The notes under the pieces are model-generated. The model saw nothing but the letters and a program-made list of their open reading frames with translations, ran no database searches and was not told the DNA's origin. 64,000 nt of DNA from Mactromeris polynyma (taxonomy: Eukaryota; Mollusca; Bivalvia; Venerida; Mactridae), in contig JASFXZ010000001.1 in the NCBI GenBank assembly GCA_032209605.1, positions 6,635,703-6,699,702 of the forward strand, given 5' to 3'. The first letter of the stretch is position 1. Every line of letters starts with the position of its first letter. Shown here in pieces: positions 12,152-24,391 of the stretch. The position numbers and the translations under genes were made by a program.

Positions 12152-14642
12152 CACAAACAGCAAAGCCATGTGAGTACGGCTACGTCGTTAAAAGGGGCAT
12201 AAACTGCAAGCATAAAGGATTGGTGAAAAACATGTGTACCACCTTGGAGCGGCCATTGTTAAAAAACACCACTGAAGACAGAAACATGGATAAAGGATGC
12301 ACTAAACCTGCTGGACTGCTTTATTATTTTTTGAAGGTGATCATTTTATTACACACACACACATGCACAATCGATATATAGTTCCAATGCATTCGCTAGA
12401 GTCAGATTCGAAAACCTTCTAAAGTAGATATTTAACTAAAAATATTCAGCAAGTTAAAGAAATTTAAATGACCTAGAAAATTCACATACCAAAACGTAGT
12501 GCCATAGTGACACCTTCTAACAGTGTTGACATTGTACACTGTAAATATCATACAGGGTATGGAGTGAAACAAAGTCGTGTAGCAGTCTGGTTGTTACATA
12601 ACTTCATTGGTACTAACATGGTGAAATCAAGTGACTTCACCTGGTCCCGATGTAATATAGTCCAGGAATATTTTCTTAATTAAACGATTCAGTATTAAAT
12701 TCCTCTGCAGACATGAGTCCATATTTAAAGTCAGTTTACAAGCAGTTGAATTTTAAAGAGACAAATGACCATTTTACTGATCAATGTATGTTTTGATTTT
12801 TTTGCTATTATTGTTTGATTTTTACATGTTTCAGTTGTTATATAAGGTAACGGAGTCTGTAAAATTCATATTTTAGATCAGCAAGTGTTTAACTTCAGTT
12901 TTTACAGAATTTATAGTTTATGGTGTTTGTATGAATAAGTACTTGAAGTAGGATTCAGTTTGGGCATGTATTCTTGTAAGTAACTAGTCTCTGTACAGGT
13001 GAAAGTTTCTGAGATTTAAGTACCCCTGATTTATCAGTGTATCTAGCAAAGTTCAAACGGATTAAATAACATACTACAAGTTCTACATGTTGTGGGTATT
13101 ATTGATTGTTCTATCATTAATGCATCAATATGTATTGAAATTAACTTTGAATTTAGTTGGTGAAAAATTCATTCTTGTTCGACCATTTTCTTATTTTTTT
13201 TAAAAAGAGCGGATCGAGCGAATCTTATTTGAATTTCTCTTTCTTATTTGCACGTTTTAGAGGCGAGTGCAATTTTATTAAAGCGAGCGAGTGATTTTCA
13301 TTTACAAACAATACGTTTGTGCATTATATGGTTGTTGCATATTAAATTCATAAGAGCATGATCTAAATTTCCCGTTTGTGTATGTGTGCGCTGGTCGATA
13401 ACACAGGCATGTTAACGTGTCTATCATTAATTTACTAATTTACTATACAAAACCATAATCAAGTTAAATTATTTAAAGCCAAACATACATATGATTATGA
13501 CAATACATAAATACATTGTACAATTAATTTAAATACCAACCAGACCAGAACATTTCCCAGCAGCACAACATCATATTTCCTACAAATTCAAAATAATATC
13601 TGTACCAAATGGATACGTTCATGATCTACTGACAATAAGATTCCTACACTTCTATTGTTTCATTATTGTAGTCAAATATGCGATTTTAGGTAGAATTACA
13701 GACCAGTATTTCTTTTCTTTATACCAAATAAATGCGACAATTAATCATCAATCAAATTAATTTGTATAATAATAATTACGTTTAACATCATCAGGAAAAA
13801 GGTTCAACAAACCGTACAAAAGGACTCGCTGTAGTAATTTGACTTATGACATGTTGTTGACAGATGTTTTCTTCTGGTTTTGGTCTGGTCAAAGCTAATG
13901 AACATGTTCTTTTGAATATTTGTGCTTGCGGTAAAAGACCCGAAGCAAATCTTATAATACCTATGAAAGCTGCGTGTATTTACATTGAGATAGTTGTGCT
14001 TATCGTAAAATTTCAAAATAACTACAATGCTACAAGTGTTGTTTAGTAAGGAAAGGAGAGAGGACATGCTCATCCCTTGTCATTGTCATTGACATGTCTG
14101 CAACTATTCAGCTATTGGGGTTAGTGATCAAACTGTTTCTTCATTCAAAGGTACTTTCACAGACTATAATTATTCTACTCGGAAATTTAAGGCTGGAGAG
14201 AACATGAGGTAACGTACACAGACGAAACAGGAAACATGTAATCCTACGGGAAATTAGAAATGGCGATAAATCTTGGACATCATGTTTCCTGTCTGGTGAA
14301 ACATACGCAAAACATCTAAAATCAAATTGAAATCAACTTATGGTTCTCAGAGTTCAAAACCCTACAGTGCAGAAGCAGAATAAACTTGAAGAAACATACT
14401 TAGTATGAAGTAGTATTTTATTGTCAACTCTGCATATTTCATTTTAACAACAGCTTTGTGAGCTAAAGACGGTTTAATTTTTTTCATTATTTAGCAAAAT
14501 CAATATAACGTCGGCGATTTCGTTTAAATCTCTGTAAAGTAATTTTAATCCGAGAATCAATGACGTGAGTGTAAAGTCTTATGATGCAGAAAACGACAGA
14601 AAGAACAAAACGTTGCTTCATTGTTTTTTATACGCGTTTGAA
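12152..14642. other. No recognisable feature
   Basis: AT-rich DNA with short open frames only. A short (AC)6 run is at 12351-12363. No exon, RNA gene or transposon ends were identified. Confidence 0.45.
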
Positions 14643-15312
14643 AAACGGGACGTATAATGGGAACACCCGCGGCGGGCAGGTGGGCGGGCGGGCAGGTGGG
14701 CGGGCGGGCGTTTGGGATTTAGGCGGGTTTCGGGCGGGCGGGCGGTTGCTCGGGCGGCGTCCACATGGTTTCCGCTCTCTAAATCAAACAGTTTTCATCC
14801 GATCTTTACCAACATTGGTGAAAAAGTTTGTGGGCATAATATCTCGGCCAAGTTTGATAACCAGCCACATCCCCTCAGGCACTTCAGAATTATGGCCCTT
14901 GAATTATCCAAAATTGGCAAAATTAGCCTTGGCTGCTCTCTAAGTCAAAGAGTTTTCATCCGATCTTTACTAAACTTTGTGAAAATGTTTGTGGGCATAA
15001 TATCTCGGCCAAGTTTGATAACCAGCCACATCCCCCAGGCATTTTAGAATTATGGCCCTTGAATTATCAAAAAATGGCAAAATTAGCCTTGTCCGATCTC
15101 TAAGTAAAACAGTTTTCATCTGATCTTCACCTAACTTGGTGAAAATGTTTGTGGGCATAATATTTCGGCCAAGTTCGATAATCAGTCATATCGCTCATGT
15201 CACCCGGGAGTTACCACCCTTTGATTTTAGAAATTACCCAAAATTTGTCTTGTTTTTACTCTGAGCTCTGACTTATGACGGGCGTATTTTGTGTTAGTTT
15301 GGCACTCTTGTT
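14643..15312 (+). repeat. GGGC-rich head plus ~160-bp tandem units (mollusc repeat)
   Basis: The head (14668-14758) is a short G/C-rich tandem tract built of GGGC and GGGCAGGT words, strikingly GC-rich in this AT-rich window. It is followed by nearly three copies of a ~160-bp unit. The block CAGTTTTCATCCGATCTTTAC begins at about 14789, and its counterparts begin at about 14950 and 15110. Each unit continues with TTTGTGGGCATAATATCTCG, GGCCAAGTTTGATAACCAG and TTATGGCCCTTGAATTATC. The right margin is CTTATGACGGGCGTATTTTG then GGCACTCTTGTT. The layout matches a repeat I recognise as common in bivalve genomes, but I cannot name its class with certainty. The overlapping ORFs are spurious. Confidence 0.8.
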
Positions 15313-16976
15313 TTAAATATTGAACAACTTGGAATATATGGACGATCATTTTTCGGTAAGGCCGCCTTTTTCTAATGCATGAAATGATGCTCCTGCTTAC
15401 TGATGACATCGTTCCGTGTCGGAGACATGCTGGTTTCGAACGACGATTGACGGATCCAATATTGGTATACACATTTCTTGCGAACCCGCAAAATGACATG
15501 CAACAACATTTACTATAGCAACAACCTGCAACTTACCGATACCTTGATGTCTTTGCTTTGCGCGGTCCACTTATCATACGAGTGTGTTTCTGTGTAAAAA
15601 TTGTGACTTGGAACGCATCATAATACTTGCGAACGTACGTACCGTTGAAATGCGTGAAGCTCGTTCTTGGTACACCTCAACGAAATCCGGGCTAATATCG
15701 TGTGTATCGAAAGGTCAATAATTAAATAGGATGTTGTTTATCATTTATGAAGAAATATGGACAGTAGACGGATCAATAGAATGGGTGAAAAGTCATGTTT
15801 TTATGTTGATTGATATAAACTAAAATCTTGAAAGTATCTCGTTATAAAAATGCGATAACGTAAGTATACACTCAAACAAGACATAATAGTTGATTCAGTG
15901 CAATACGAGTAACGGACATTCGCATTCTTACGTCAAAATCTAAGCGAGCACTCGAAACGTATGAACTAATATTCCAAGACAACTTATTAAATGTTTTTTT
16001 TTATGTTATGGTCATTTACTAGTGTTGTATTATTTGTATATAACTCATATAGCTTCATATTGAGTATAAACTCACATGCAAGGATTCATATCTAAAGCGA
16101 TTTACTGTACGATACAATAACGCAAATTTCACCGTTTGTTGCAAACATGAGTTCATCTGATAATCTATGTACTAGAACATTCATACAGAAATGTTTGACA
16201 AATGACGGAAAATTGTGCCGAACTACAAAACTTTATAGTCGGTTTATATCCGTAATAGCTATATGTGATTGATATTTTCCATATAACATCTTACTCAATC
16301 AGACCATTACCAGCAATGAACGCAATAAACAGAGTGTCAGTCAGCGCAATGGCAAAGTCACGGCGAAATACAGCGTAACCTACAATTATGTTAAGGAAGA
16401 CACGATGCCAACATATTCGTAGGTTTCTTTGGTGCGATAAATGAAGCAGGCGTTATTCTTTAACCTTTCACCATAACAGCAGTTAAATTGTAAGATGCGA
16501 TTTTGAATGTAAACTTGAATGCGTTTTATCGTAAACATTACTCATGCGGACGCTTCAAAGCGAGATAAACTTAATTCAAAGATAGAACTCGTACACGCTT
16601 ATACTGTTGATCGTTTATCGAAATCTCACAACACAGCCATAAGTCTTTAAAAATGGTCGCTCTGACCTTTCGGCGTAATAAACTTGTAGAATGTCAATCA
16701 CCATAAGGCATCACCATTTAACATCGGAAGGCTCTTGAAATATTTGAGACATAATCACTAAGAAGTAAATTGAACCTAATCCGCTTTCAGACTCCAGTTA
16801 ATACCCCCCGGATTTTATGTCGATCTGGCAAATTAAGGTTGTTTTTTTCTGTCCGCACACCATTGTCAGTAAGTCCTAAAATCGTGGTATCTAACGCGAA
16901 CATAGAAGAGAAAAAGTCTCGGATTCTTTGAATATACCAATAGTTGCTTACGGTGAATTTCATTTGAAAGGATATA
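15313..16976. other. No recognisable feature
   Basis: Mixed-composition DNA without an identifiable exon, RNA gene or repeat copy. Only short open frames are present. Confidence 0.45.
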
Positions 16977-17072
16977 CAGTCGAACCTCTTTCATTCGAAT
17001 TATTTTGGTCCGAACTTTTATTTCGAATAATACATGTTTTCGAATAGGCCATTTCGCATAAAAGAGGTACGA
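16977..17072. mobile_element. Short MITE-like inverted repeat, TATA-flanked
   Basis: The left end reads TATA then CAGTCGAACCTCTTTCATTC. The right end, on the opposite strand, reads TATATCGTACCTCTTTTATG, so about 20 bases pair with a few mismatches around an interior of under 100 bp rich in TTCGAA words. CAGTCGAACC ends next to TA are typical of pogo/Tigger-like and other Tc1-mariner superfamily non-autonomous elements. No coding capacity. The class is inferred from the ends alone. Confidence 0.5.
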
Positions 17073-17544
17073 TATAATTCATGTGAATATGTTTGTATTT
17101 AAAAACAGCATGGAGTAATGAATCATTTTTTAAAGGCGTTCATCATTGTTGAGGATTTTCCGGCGCAACTGTATTAAGCCCGCTTAGGCCAATCAAATCA
17201 ACATCATTGCTTATTTCAATTTGCGTCGATCATCTTTCAGATATTTCTTGTATATTAATATTCTATATAGCAGGTAAAGTTCGCGACTTAGAAATATTCC
17301 CGAATATCAGCCAGTGAAAATTTCCTTATTTTACATATTGCTTTTAAATGTAACAATACAGTACACATGTCCGTGATTCGTGAACAGCTCCGCCCGCGCA
17401 ACGTCTGAAACGCCAACATCTGACTCGCAAAAATCTCCACTTATATGGAAACTATTTTAATTACATAACATCACGTATCATATTTTCCTTGGTGAGTATA
17501 TGATATAATATAATCAAGAATACATTAAAGCAGAAACACAGACG

Positions 17545-18063
17545 CCTCCTACCGTGACTCCTGCTGTAATTTCCAAATTTGACAAAAATGACAGATTATC
17601 TGAACAAATGCAGCGGCCAAAGCATCGGTTTTCATTCATACTTGAACGCGTTGGTTTGAAATCGATAATTGTCCAGTCAAATCGTTGCAATCCTATATAT
17701 ATTGGCAATTATTACAAAAGAAAACTTATTAGTACTGGTTTTCCTTCCCGTCATCCGGTCCATCTGCATAATTATCCTAAACTCGTTTCCAGACTATTGA
17801 ATGATGATACTGATGGATACTTATGGTCACTGCATCACTACAATGTGTGGCGATTTGACCCAGGACCAATTCCCGATTGTCAAGGTTACATTCGACGTTG
17901 GCATGTTGCGTCCTGTCACTTTGCTACAGTACCATCTATTCTGATTCAACTTAATATAACACATAAGTTTTTACTTCTCATACACCCTTCTAACTTTCGT
18001 CAAACAATACGTCATACAGAACTAAAATATTTAAGAATCCGACTCATTTTACACAGACTATGA
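17545..18063 (+). CDS. Unidentified long open frame (~170 codons), possible exon
   Basis: An open frame of about 170 codons ends at TGA (18061-18063). It has no early ATG: the first usable codons follow AAACACAG at about 17542, which could be a weak splice acceptor, so it would most simply be a terminal exon. For DNA this AT-rich, a stop-free run of this length is unlikely by chance (I estimate well under one expected in the window). The peptide is rich in H, W, R and P in its middle (words such as HHYNVWRFDPGPIPDCQG) and has no domain I recognise. An overlapping minus-strand frame (17514-17708) is also open. It could equally be a relic of a mobile element. Confidence 0.25.
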   Translation, partial: PPTVTPAVISKFDKNDRLSEQMQRPKHRFSFILERVGLKSIIVQSNRCNPIYIGNYYKRKLISTGFPSRHPVHLHNYPKLVSRLLNDDTDGYLWSLHHYNVWRFDPGPIPDCQGYIRRWHVASCHFATVPSILIQLNITHKFLLLIHPSNFRQTIRHTELKYLRIRLILHRL

Positions 18064-20763
18064 TAATCCTAAAATCCAGTAAATTCAGTGACAAAATCAT
18101 TGAAAAGCCTGATTAAATTATGGCAGTTTACAGTTTATTATATTTTACTGCCAACATTTCGATGTTCTGGTATGTATGTTGCTTGAAAATCACAGACGAT
18201 AACAATTATTTAGATTCTTTCATTAAATACCAATACAAATTACCACTTAAACCTTTGATTCTCTACAAATAATGCTATTATATGTTTATGACTTGTGGGC
18301 ATTTCCCGCTTTGTAATTGTTCACGGATAAGATTTTCAGTTTGCCTTGTGATTTGTGTGAGGTTGTGTGATTTGGATGACATTTCCTGCTCGACTAAAAC
18401 ATTTATTTTCATATGTAAATATACGAGCATAGACGGTGAACTAAATGCATGTTGTTATCCGATAGGTCACTAGACGTGCCCGCGGAACGTATGCATGAAC
18501 ATTAATATTAACAATGTATGAGGCGTTCCCTGTAACAACTTAATCTTTCTTATATAATCTCTGGAAACTAATTTACGCCCTGATATGATTATTACTGTAC
18601 AGAGACATATGGAATATATGGGAATTGTCTTCTTAATACCACCTGAAAATATTACATGAACAAAATCACCCTTGTGGTGGATTTAGAAATTACACCAAGC
18701 AATATAAGAAAATTACTAACTATGTATTTATGAGGTCTGCTCATAAAATAAACAAAAACATAGCTAAAATTAAGTCCCTGTGTATCGGAAAGTCTTTCTT
18801 GAGGCAGCTAATCACCTCTAAAGGACATCGTAAGCATTTGTATTGAAACAACCGTAATTGAGTTTTCAAGCCACCGTTCTAGATGTAATTCATGTCACAG
18901 TGCAGTCACGTCTCGCGTAATCAACACTTTATGGGCTGCGACGATATCTGGTGTATATTTCAGAGCTATTTATTTAATTAAGCTTATGAATTATTAATGC
19001 ACAAAGGAGAGAAAAGTGTTATAATTGTGATGCAGTTACTAGAAGTCATGAACACATCCCGCGAATATAAATGTCATGTAGCAAATTTGCAAAAATCTCA
19101 TATTTGTCCCCTGTAAAGTATCTTTACTTACTGGAAAACAATGGAGTCAAGTCTCCGAAGGGGCCTATTCTTAACTATATTTCATGAATAGAACATACGC
19201 CGAGTTTCTGCTACTAATTGTTCATATATCAAGATTATCTCTTTTCATTTGCATACTTCTCACGGAACCGACAATTGTTGGTTACCTTGTTTCGATCATA
19301 AATGGCCAAAAATTAACGTGTGCATACCTCTTACATTCTGATAAATTAGTACACAATTTCGTTATGCTGACTCAACACAGCTGGGTGGCTAATCAAGGCG
19401 CGAACGAATATCGATCCAGTATTTTTTTTATCCGTAACGCATTCCCCGCGATCGATGTCTAAGGGAGACAATTCAATTAGTCTCGCACCTTAGAGAATCA
19501 AGGATAATCAAGGGAATATCTGTCTTACAAACAAATTTTTTCTTTACATCCATAAAGCGACAAAGAAGAAATAGATACAAAAATCAACCGATGCCAAAGT
19601 ACAAGTACGTTTATAAATTCGACATAATGCGGTATGCATCAGTAATATTGGATGCAAACAAAGCATTAAGGTTTTAAATGCATTAAATTAAATTCAAATT
19701 TAATTTTGTGCATGTAATTGTTCCAAGATTGCTGTCTACATTTGCAAAATATTTACATTTTACATTCCCTACAGTGCAAGCCATAGGAAGACTTGTCTGG
19801 AAGGAAAACATATAGAATTGATTATTACTACTTGATAATCGACACTCAACTGCAGTGCATTCTTTTACGCATTTTATATGTTTAAACAATGTCAACTTGA
19901 TGAGGAAATAAACAGTTTCAATGTACAACAGTTGCTAAACCTATATCCTTAGTCGGTAAAACACCCAACTGCTATGATATGTTAGTCCCATCATCCAATC
20001 CGTGCGAGGCGTATATTTCATGTGATAGATGATTTTACTAGTTATTCTAATCGCTTTTATCTCTACGGCGCAATTATCACATGACCGTCGTTTATAAATG
20101 TAAAAATGTTTGAGAAACGGCAAAAACACTAAATCAATCAGGTGAAACATTGTGATAATTGTGAGGAACGCTTCTTGCACTGTTTCTCCCACATTAACAC
20201 TTCTTTTGATATTGGACAATAGAAATCCGTACAACTATACAGACAGTTTGTGCATCTCAAACAACACAGAGGATTATCGAAGTTGCAGTCCACGAAGTAA
20301 TGATAAACATAGGAGATTTACGGTATTTATAAGCAAATTACTTCGCTCCTAGAAATAAAGACAATAATTTACGAAAATGTAAGATTTACGATGAGATTAT
20401 ACACTACAATCACGCTCGGCATTGTGAAGAGTATATTCATTTAAACCATGAATTATCAAAGAAACAATTAATAAATTCCAGAAAAAACTGGTTAGGTAAA
20501 ACTGGCCGCCGTATCTGACTGAAACGTTGTTACAAAAAGGGCGTACACCCCGATTTAAATTAAACAAGTATTTGCCATTAGGTGCCCTGTGGAAAACTAA
20601 TTTGTGTTCCATACCGTATTGCAAAACATTTTTCTAAATTTGTCCGTTACGACATCACAATAACAAAAGTAAAAGAGAAGCACATGGACGGCTACCAATA
20701 AATATGCAAAACAAACAAAATGGAAAGAAAACTACTCGTGCAATCCAGTGTCTGTGTTTTATT
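18064..20763. other. No recognisable feature
   Basis: AT-rich DNA with scattered short open frames on both strands. None has a start, length or motif that supports a gene. Confidence 0.45.
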
Positions 20764-21002
20764 TATTATTGATTCGATTCCGTTTTTTGTTTGGTTTTTA
20801 ATTGGGTTTTACCTTCAATTTTCAAAATGTCTTCATTAATAATAGTTCTAACTTGCCCTGTCACAAGCAGCTGGCAACCTCCCCGCAATGACAAATAACC
20901 ACTGCCAAATATTACAGGACGTGACCTGCCCAGCCCGCAAATCGAACACAAACCTTCAGACTGTGAGTCAAGCGCATTGCTAACTGAGCTAAACGGGCGG
21001 AG
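20764..21002 (-). mobile_element. tRNA-derived SINE
   Basis: On the minus strand the head (about 21002 down to 20925) resembles a tRNA: CCGCCCGTTTAGCTCAGTTA gives a pol III A-box-like core, a T-arm/B-box-like GTGTTCGATTTGCGGGC follows about 40 bp later, and CCCG/CGGG acceptor halves can pair. The B box is degenerate. The body then runs to a tail at about 20766-20805 that reads, on the minus strand, AAAACCCAATTAAAAACC-AAACAAAAAACGG, an A-rich simple tail typical of SINEs. This is a pol III retroposon copy, not a functional tRNA gene. Confidence 0.65.
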
Positions 21003-24000
21003 TGATCACCGTATGGATGCGCATTTAACTATGGAATAGCGAGGTAAAATACAGTTTTAAAAGGCCTATTTTTGTACAGGTACCGCGTTCTTTCACAAAT
21101 GTACAATACAACTGACAGTGAAAATGTCACATAAGCAATGCTAAACATTTTGCCAATATAACATAACATTACTCATACCTGGCGAAATAGTATTTTCTAA
21201 ACATATAAATGTAATCCCACTATGCAAAACAATTGCATAGGACAGACATACCAATGCTATAATTGCCACCGTTCCTACGTTTGAAATAGCAAATTGACAG
21301 TTGTAGACATAATTTTGTCAAGACCAATTATATTTATTTAGAGATAAACAGCATATTTATACAGCAGTAATGAATAAAATTCCATTCAATTATTTGCCAT
21401 CAGTCTGAAACGCTGCATCATCCCTAATGAGTAGAACATTTGCAGCGTTAGCAAACAGTTCAACCATGATTGGATAGATATGTCTTGTGAGGTATAGATA
21501 ATTCATTAAACCACAGTGAACACAGGCATATCACGCAGAGTTTGTAGTGCGCAAATATATCATAAAATAATAATTATGATTTGACATAATTGAATTTTTT
21601 TAAGACACTATTAATTACTTTGATAGTGCGTTTAGAATTTCGCATACAGAAATCATACTGAATTTAAATTTGTCAAGTCTTGGATGGATACTCGTCGTCA
21701 GTTTAACCATATAAAGACGTTTGTTCTTCTTGTTCGCGATATAAGACGTCTTTGACTTTTTTATGTTCGATTAACACATTCCTATTCTTAAGATGCATGT
21801 ATGTGTTTAAGTCATTAACCCCGTCTTCTCCGTTACAACTGGTTACGCCATGTACAGAAAGGATAAATAGTATGTAACTTCAGTGTTTACTACGAGTAAT
21901 TTATTGTGAGAGTAGCTAAAATGTTAAATAACTTTTATGGATTAGTTACTGCCAAATGTGTCGGTATTGTAGAGTCTAGATATGGGAAATTAATGACCAT
22001 ATCGTGATGAAGTGTGATATTAATTAGCTAAGCATTGATTTAAACACCAAGGACAGTTCCAAGGCTTTAAATTGCTATGTGGTTATTATTTACATATATG
22101 TCTTAAGATTCCGTTTAAGTTTCTTGATATTATTAATTTCGTGTTATGTTCTCCCCCTTTCGGCCAGTGGCCACTTGCTTTCTGTACTGTGGTGTCATTC
22201 CATCCATGTGAGCAATTTCCCCTTTGGTGTCCCCTTAAATTATCCACGGTTGTTTGATAGTCAGCCAGACATACCTAAATGTGTTAGCCTTTACACGTCC
22301 TCATTCCCTAATGTTTCGTATGCATTGTCTTGTGTATGCGGCTTTCCCTTAATATTTCGTATTTTTTCATATATTTGTTATGCTATAAAAGTTAGGGAGA
22401 GTAGCACAATGACATCGTACTTAATTTCTAGAAACGATTTATGATTTGCTATTTCGCTGTTTTGATGGACATATGTGCATTACGTTTGAAGGATAAACAA
22501 TTAAGAGCAATCTAATGTAACATAAAACGGACTATTGAAACAGCAGTGGGGTGTCATTGTCACATTATTTAGAACAAACGCGTGCCACTTTATTGCTACT
22601 GCACGTTATTATCAATAATGTACCATCTCGATCTGAAAATACATCGATACGTTCTTTTCAAATTTGCTCCGCTCAGGCAAAATAACGGTGTTCACTTCTG
22701 TATTCAGTATTGTAAACGTTAAATCAAAGCACTCTGAGAACAATAAATTAGATTGCTTTCAATCATGTGTGTCTTTCTCTTTCGGGTTATCAGTCATACC
22801 CTTCTCTGATTCCCATAAATAACTGCAGCGCTTGTTCGTTTCATCAACGTCCGTCGTATTTGGAAACAATCTTTATAGTGTTCATCTCACGATGTTATTC
22901 TTTGTTCATGTATTTCTTTAGGTGTTAAAGTTTCAAATTACTCAGCCGGTACATAACATCTAACTATAGAAGTTCTGATGAGTTAAGACTTCAGTAAGAG
23001 AAAACCCCATTCAGAAGTTGAATCATATATAGTTGGAAGTTTTTATTTACTATGTTCTATGTGATTCAGACAATGTGGTTCGTGGAGGAGTAATTCCATA
23101 CTAACAACCTGGAAGTATGATATATGTTACAATTCTGGTTTAACAATCGCTGAATGCGTCCGTTTTTGTCATTTTGCAAATCTTGCATCATATGAAATAT
23201 CCAATATGAATAATTCCGCAGCTGCTCACGAATAACATTTGAAAGCAACGTCAAACAGTATCTTCTTCTAAAGTTGTGCGCGAATTTCTACACTAGAACA
23301 GAAAAGAAAGTACCAATCGTGATACAATGCAAGACATATTGTTTCTCGGATTCATTCAGTGAAGTCGTTAATTTGTCATTTTGTCTGGAATTTTTATGCT
23401 TCTTGTCTTTTCTAATTATTGTCATCACTCGCAGACCAAAATGGTGTATGAAGACACTTTTACGGCAAACATTATGTATGCAATGGTGTGCAATAGCATA
23501 TATAAATATATTGAACATAAATAAGTCTAGCCTGTTATTTATTTTTATTTGTAATGGGGCTATACTCATTTAAACAGCTAGGTTCATGTAGTGACTTTTC
23601 TAGCTATTAGGGTGGAGACAGACACCTGACGGACACCTGAATAGCATCATTAACATTCCGTAAACCATAACCGCGGATGTCACCATTCTGTTTAGATATT
23701 GTCTCTTATTTCGACACGTTGCAAGGAACAGTTTAAGTAAACAAACACCAACACATGTCAACTGTAATATCTAATATTCCAATGAATAGTCCGCTGGGAA
23801 ATATGTGCTGGCAGACAATACACATAACAAAATTTCAAATTTGTCACATACATCTTTTTTAATATTTTCAGAACACTAAATTGTCGACGACAGTGTAAAG
23901 GATATTAAAATAATTTACTGCGAACTATTTCTAGTTGAGTGTACGTGGGTAGATCGAACAAAAACCTAAACTATAACAAATGCCAGTCTCATACCAAGCA

Positions 24001-24370
24001 AAAGCTTTCGACGCTGAGAAATCGGAATATATGTATATGTGTTTATGCTCACGCAACAGTATTTCTTCTTATTCTATATATTTCGGGGAAAGACGACTTC
24101 TGTTTTTAATCACCGTCGTCTTATCTTTTTACAAATGTTGAGGAACCTGAAAAAGCCAAACTGACTTCTTTCATGAATTGTATTTTAAATATGTTAATTT
24201 TCGATTTCAATGCTCATGTTCATTTCATTTAGACGTCAAAACTACAGGTTTATTCGCTTTAAATGTTTCAGTGTGATCACAAAACCACCGTACAAAACTA
24301 AGTGTTATTATGAATCGATTAAGTATGATTGTTATGCGAACGTATGCAATTATCGATGTTTCGACCCATC
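21003..24370. other. No recognisable feature
   Basis: AT-rich DNA with no supportable gene. A short dispersed word (GCATTGTCTTGTGTATGCGG, 22321-22341) recurs in related form at 26521 and 46468. Confidence 0.45.
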
Positions 24371-24391
24371 GGGGGGGGGGGGGGGGGGGGG
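24371..24391 (+). repeat. Poly-G run (21 G)
   Basis: Twenty-one consecutive G residues, followed by TGTGG. It is capable of G-quadruplex formation on the plus strand and is a likely length-variable site. It creates a glycine or proline run in overlapping spurious ORFs. Confidence 0.98.

Noticed and set aside
14581..15158. Overlapping ORFs in the GGGC-rich repeat
   Set aside because: They are translations of a repetitive element with G/A/R-rich low-complexity starts and no domain.
22072..22444. Overlapping 61- and 121-codon ORFs
   Set aside because: Hydrophobic, cysteine-rich reading of C/T-rich repeat-like sequence; no motif, and the length is expected by chance.
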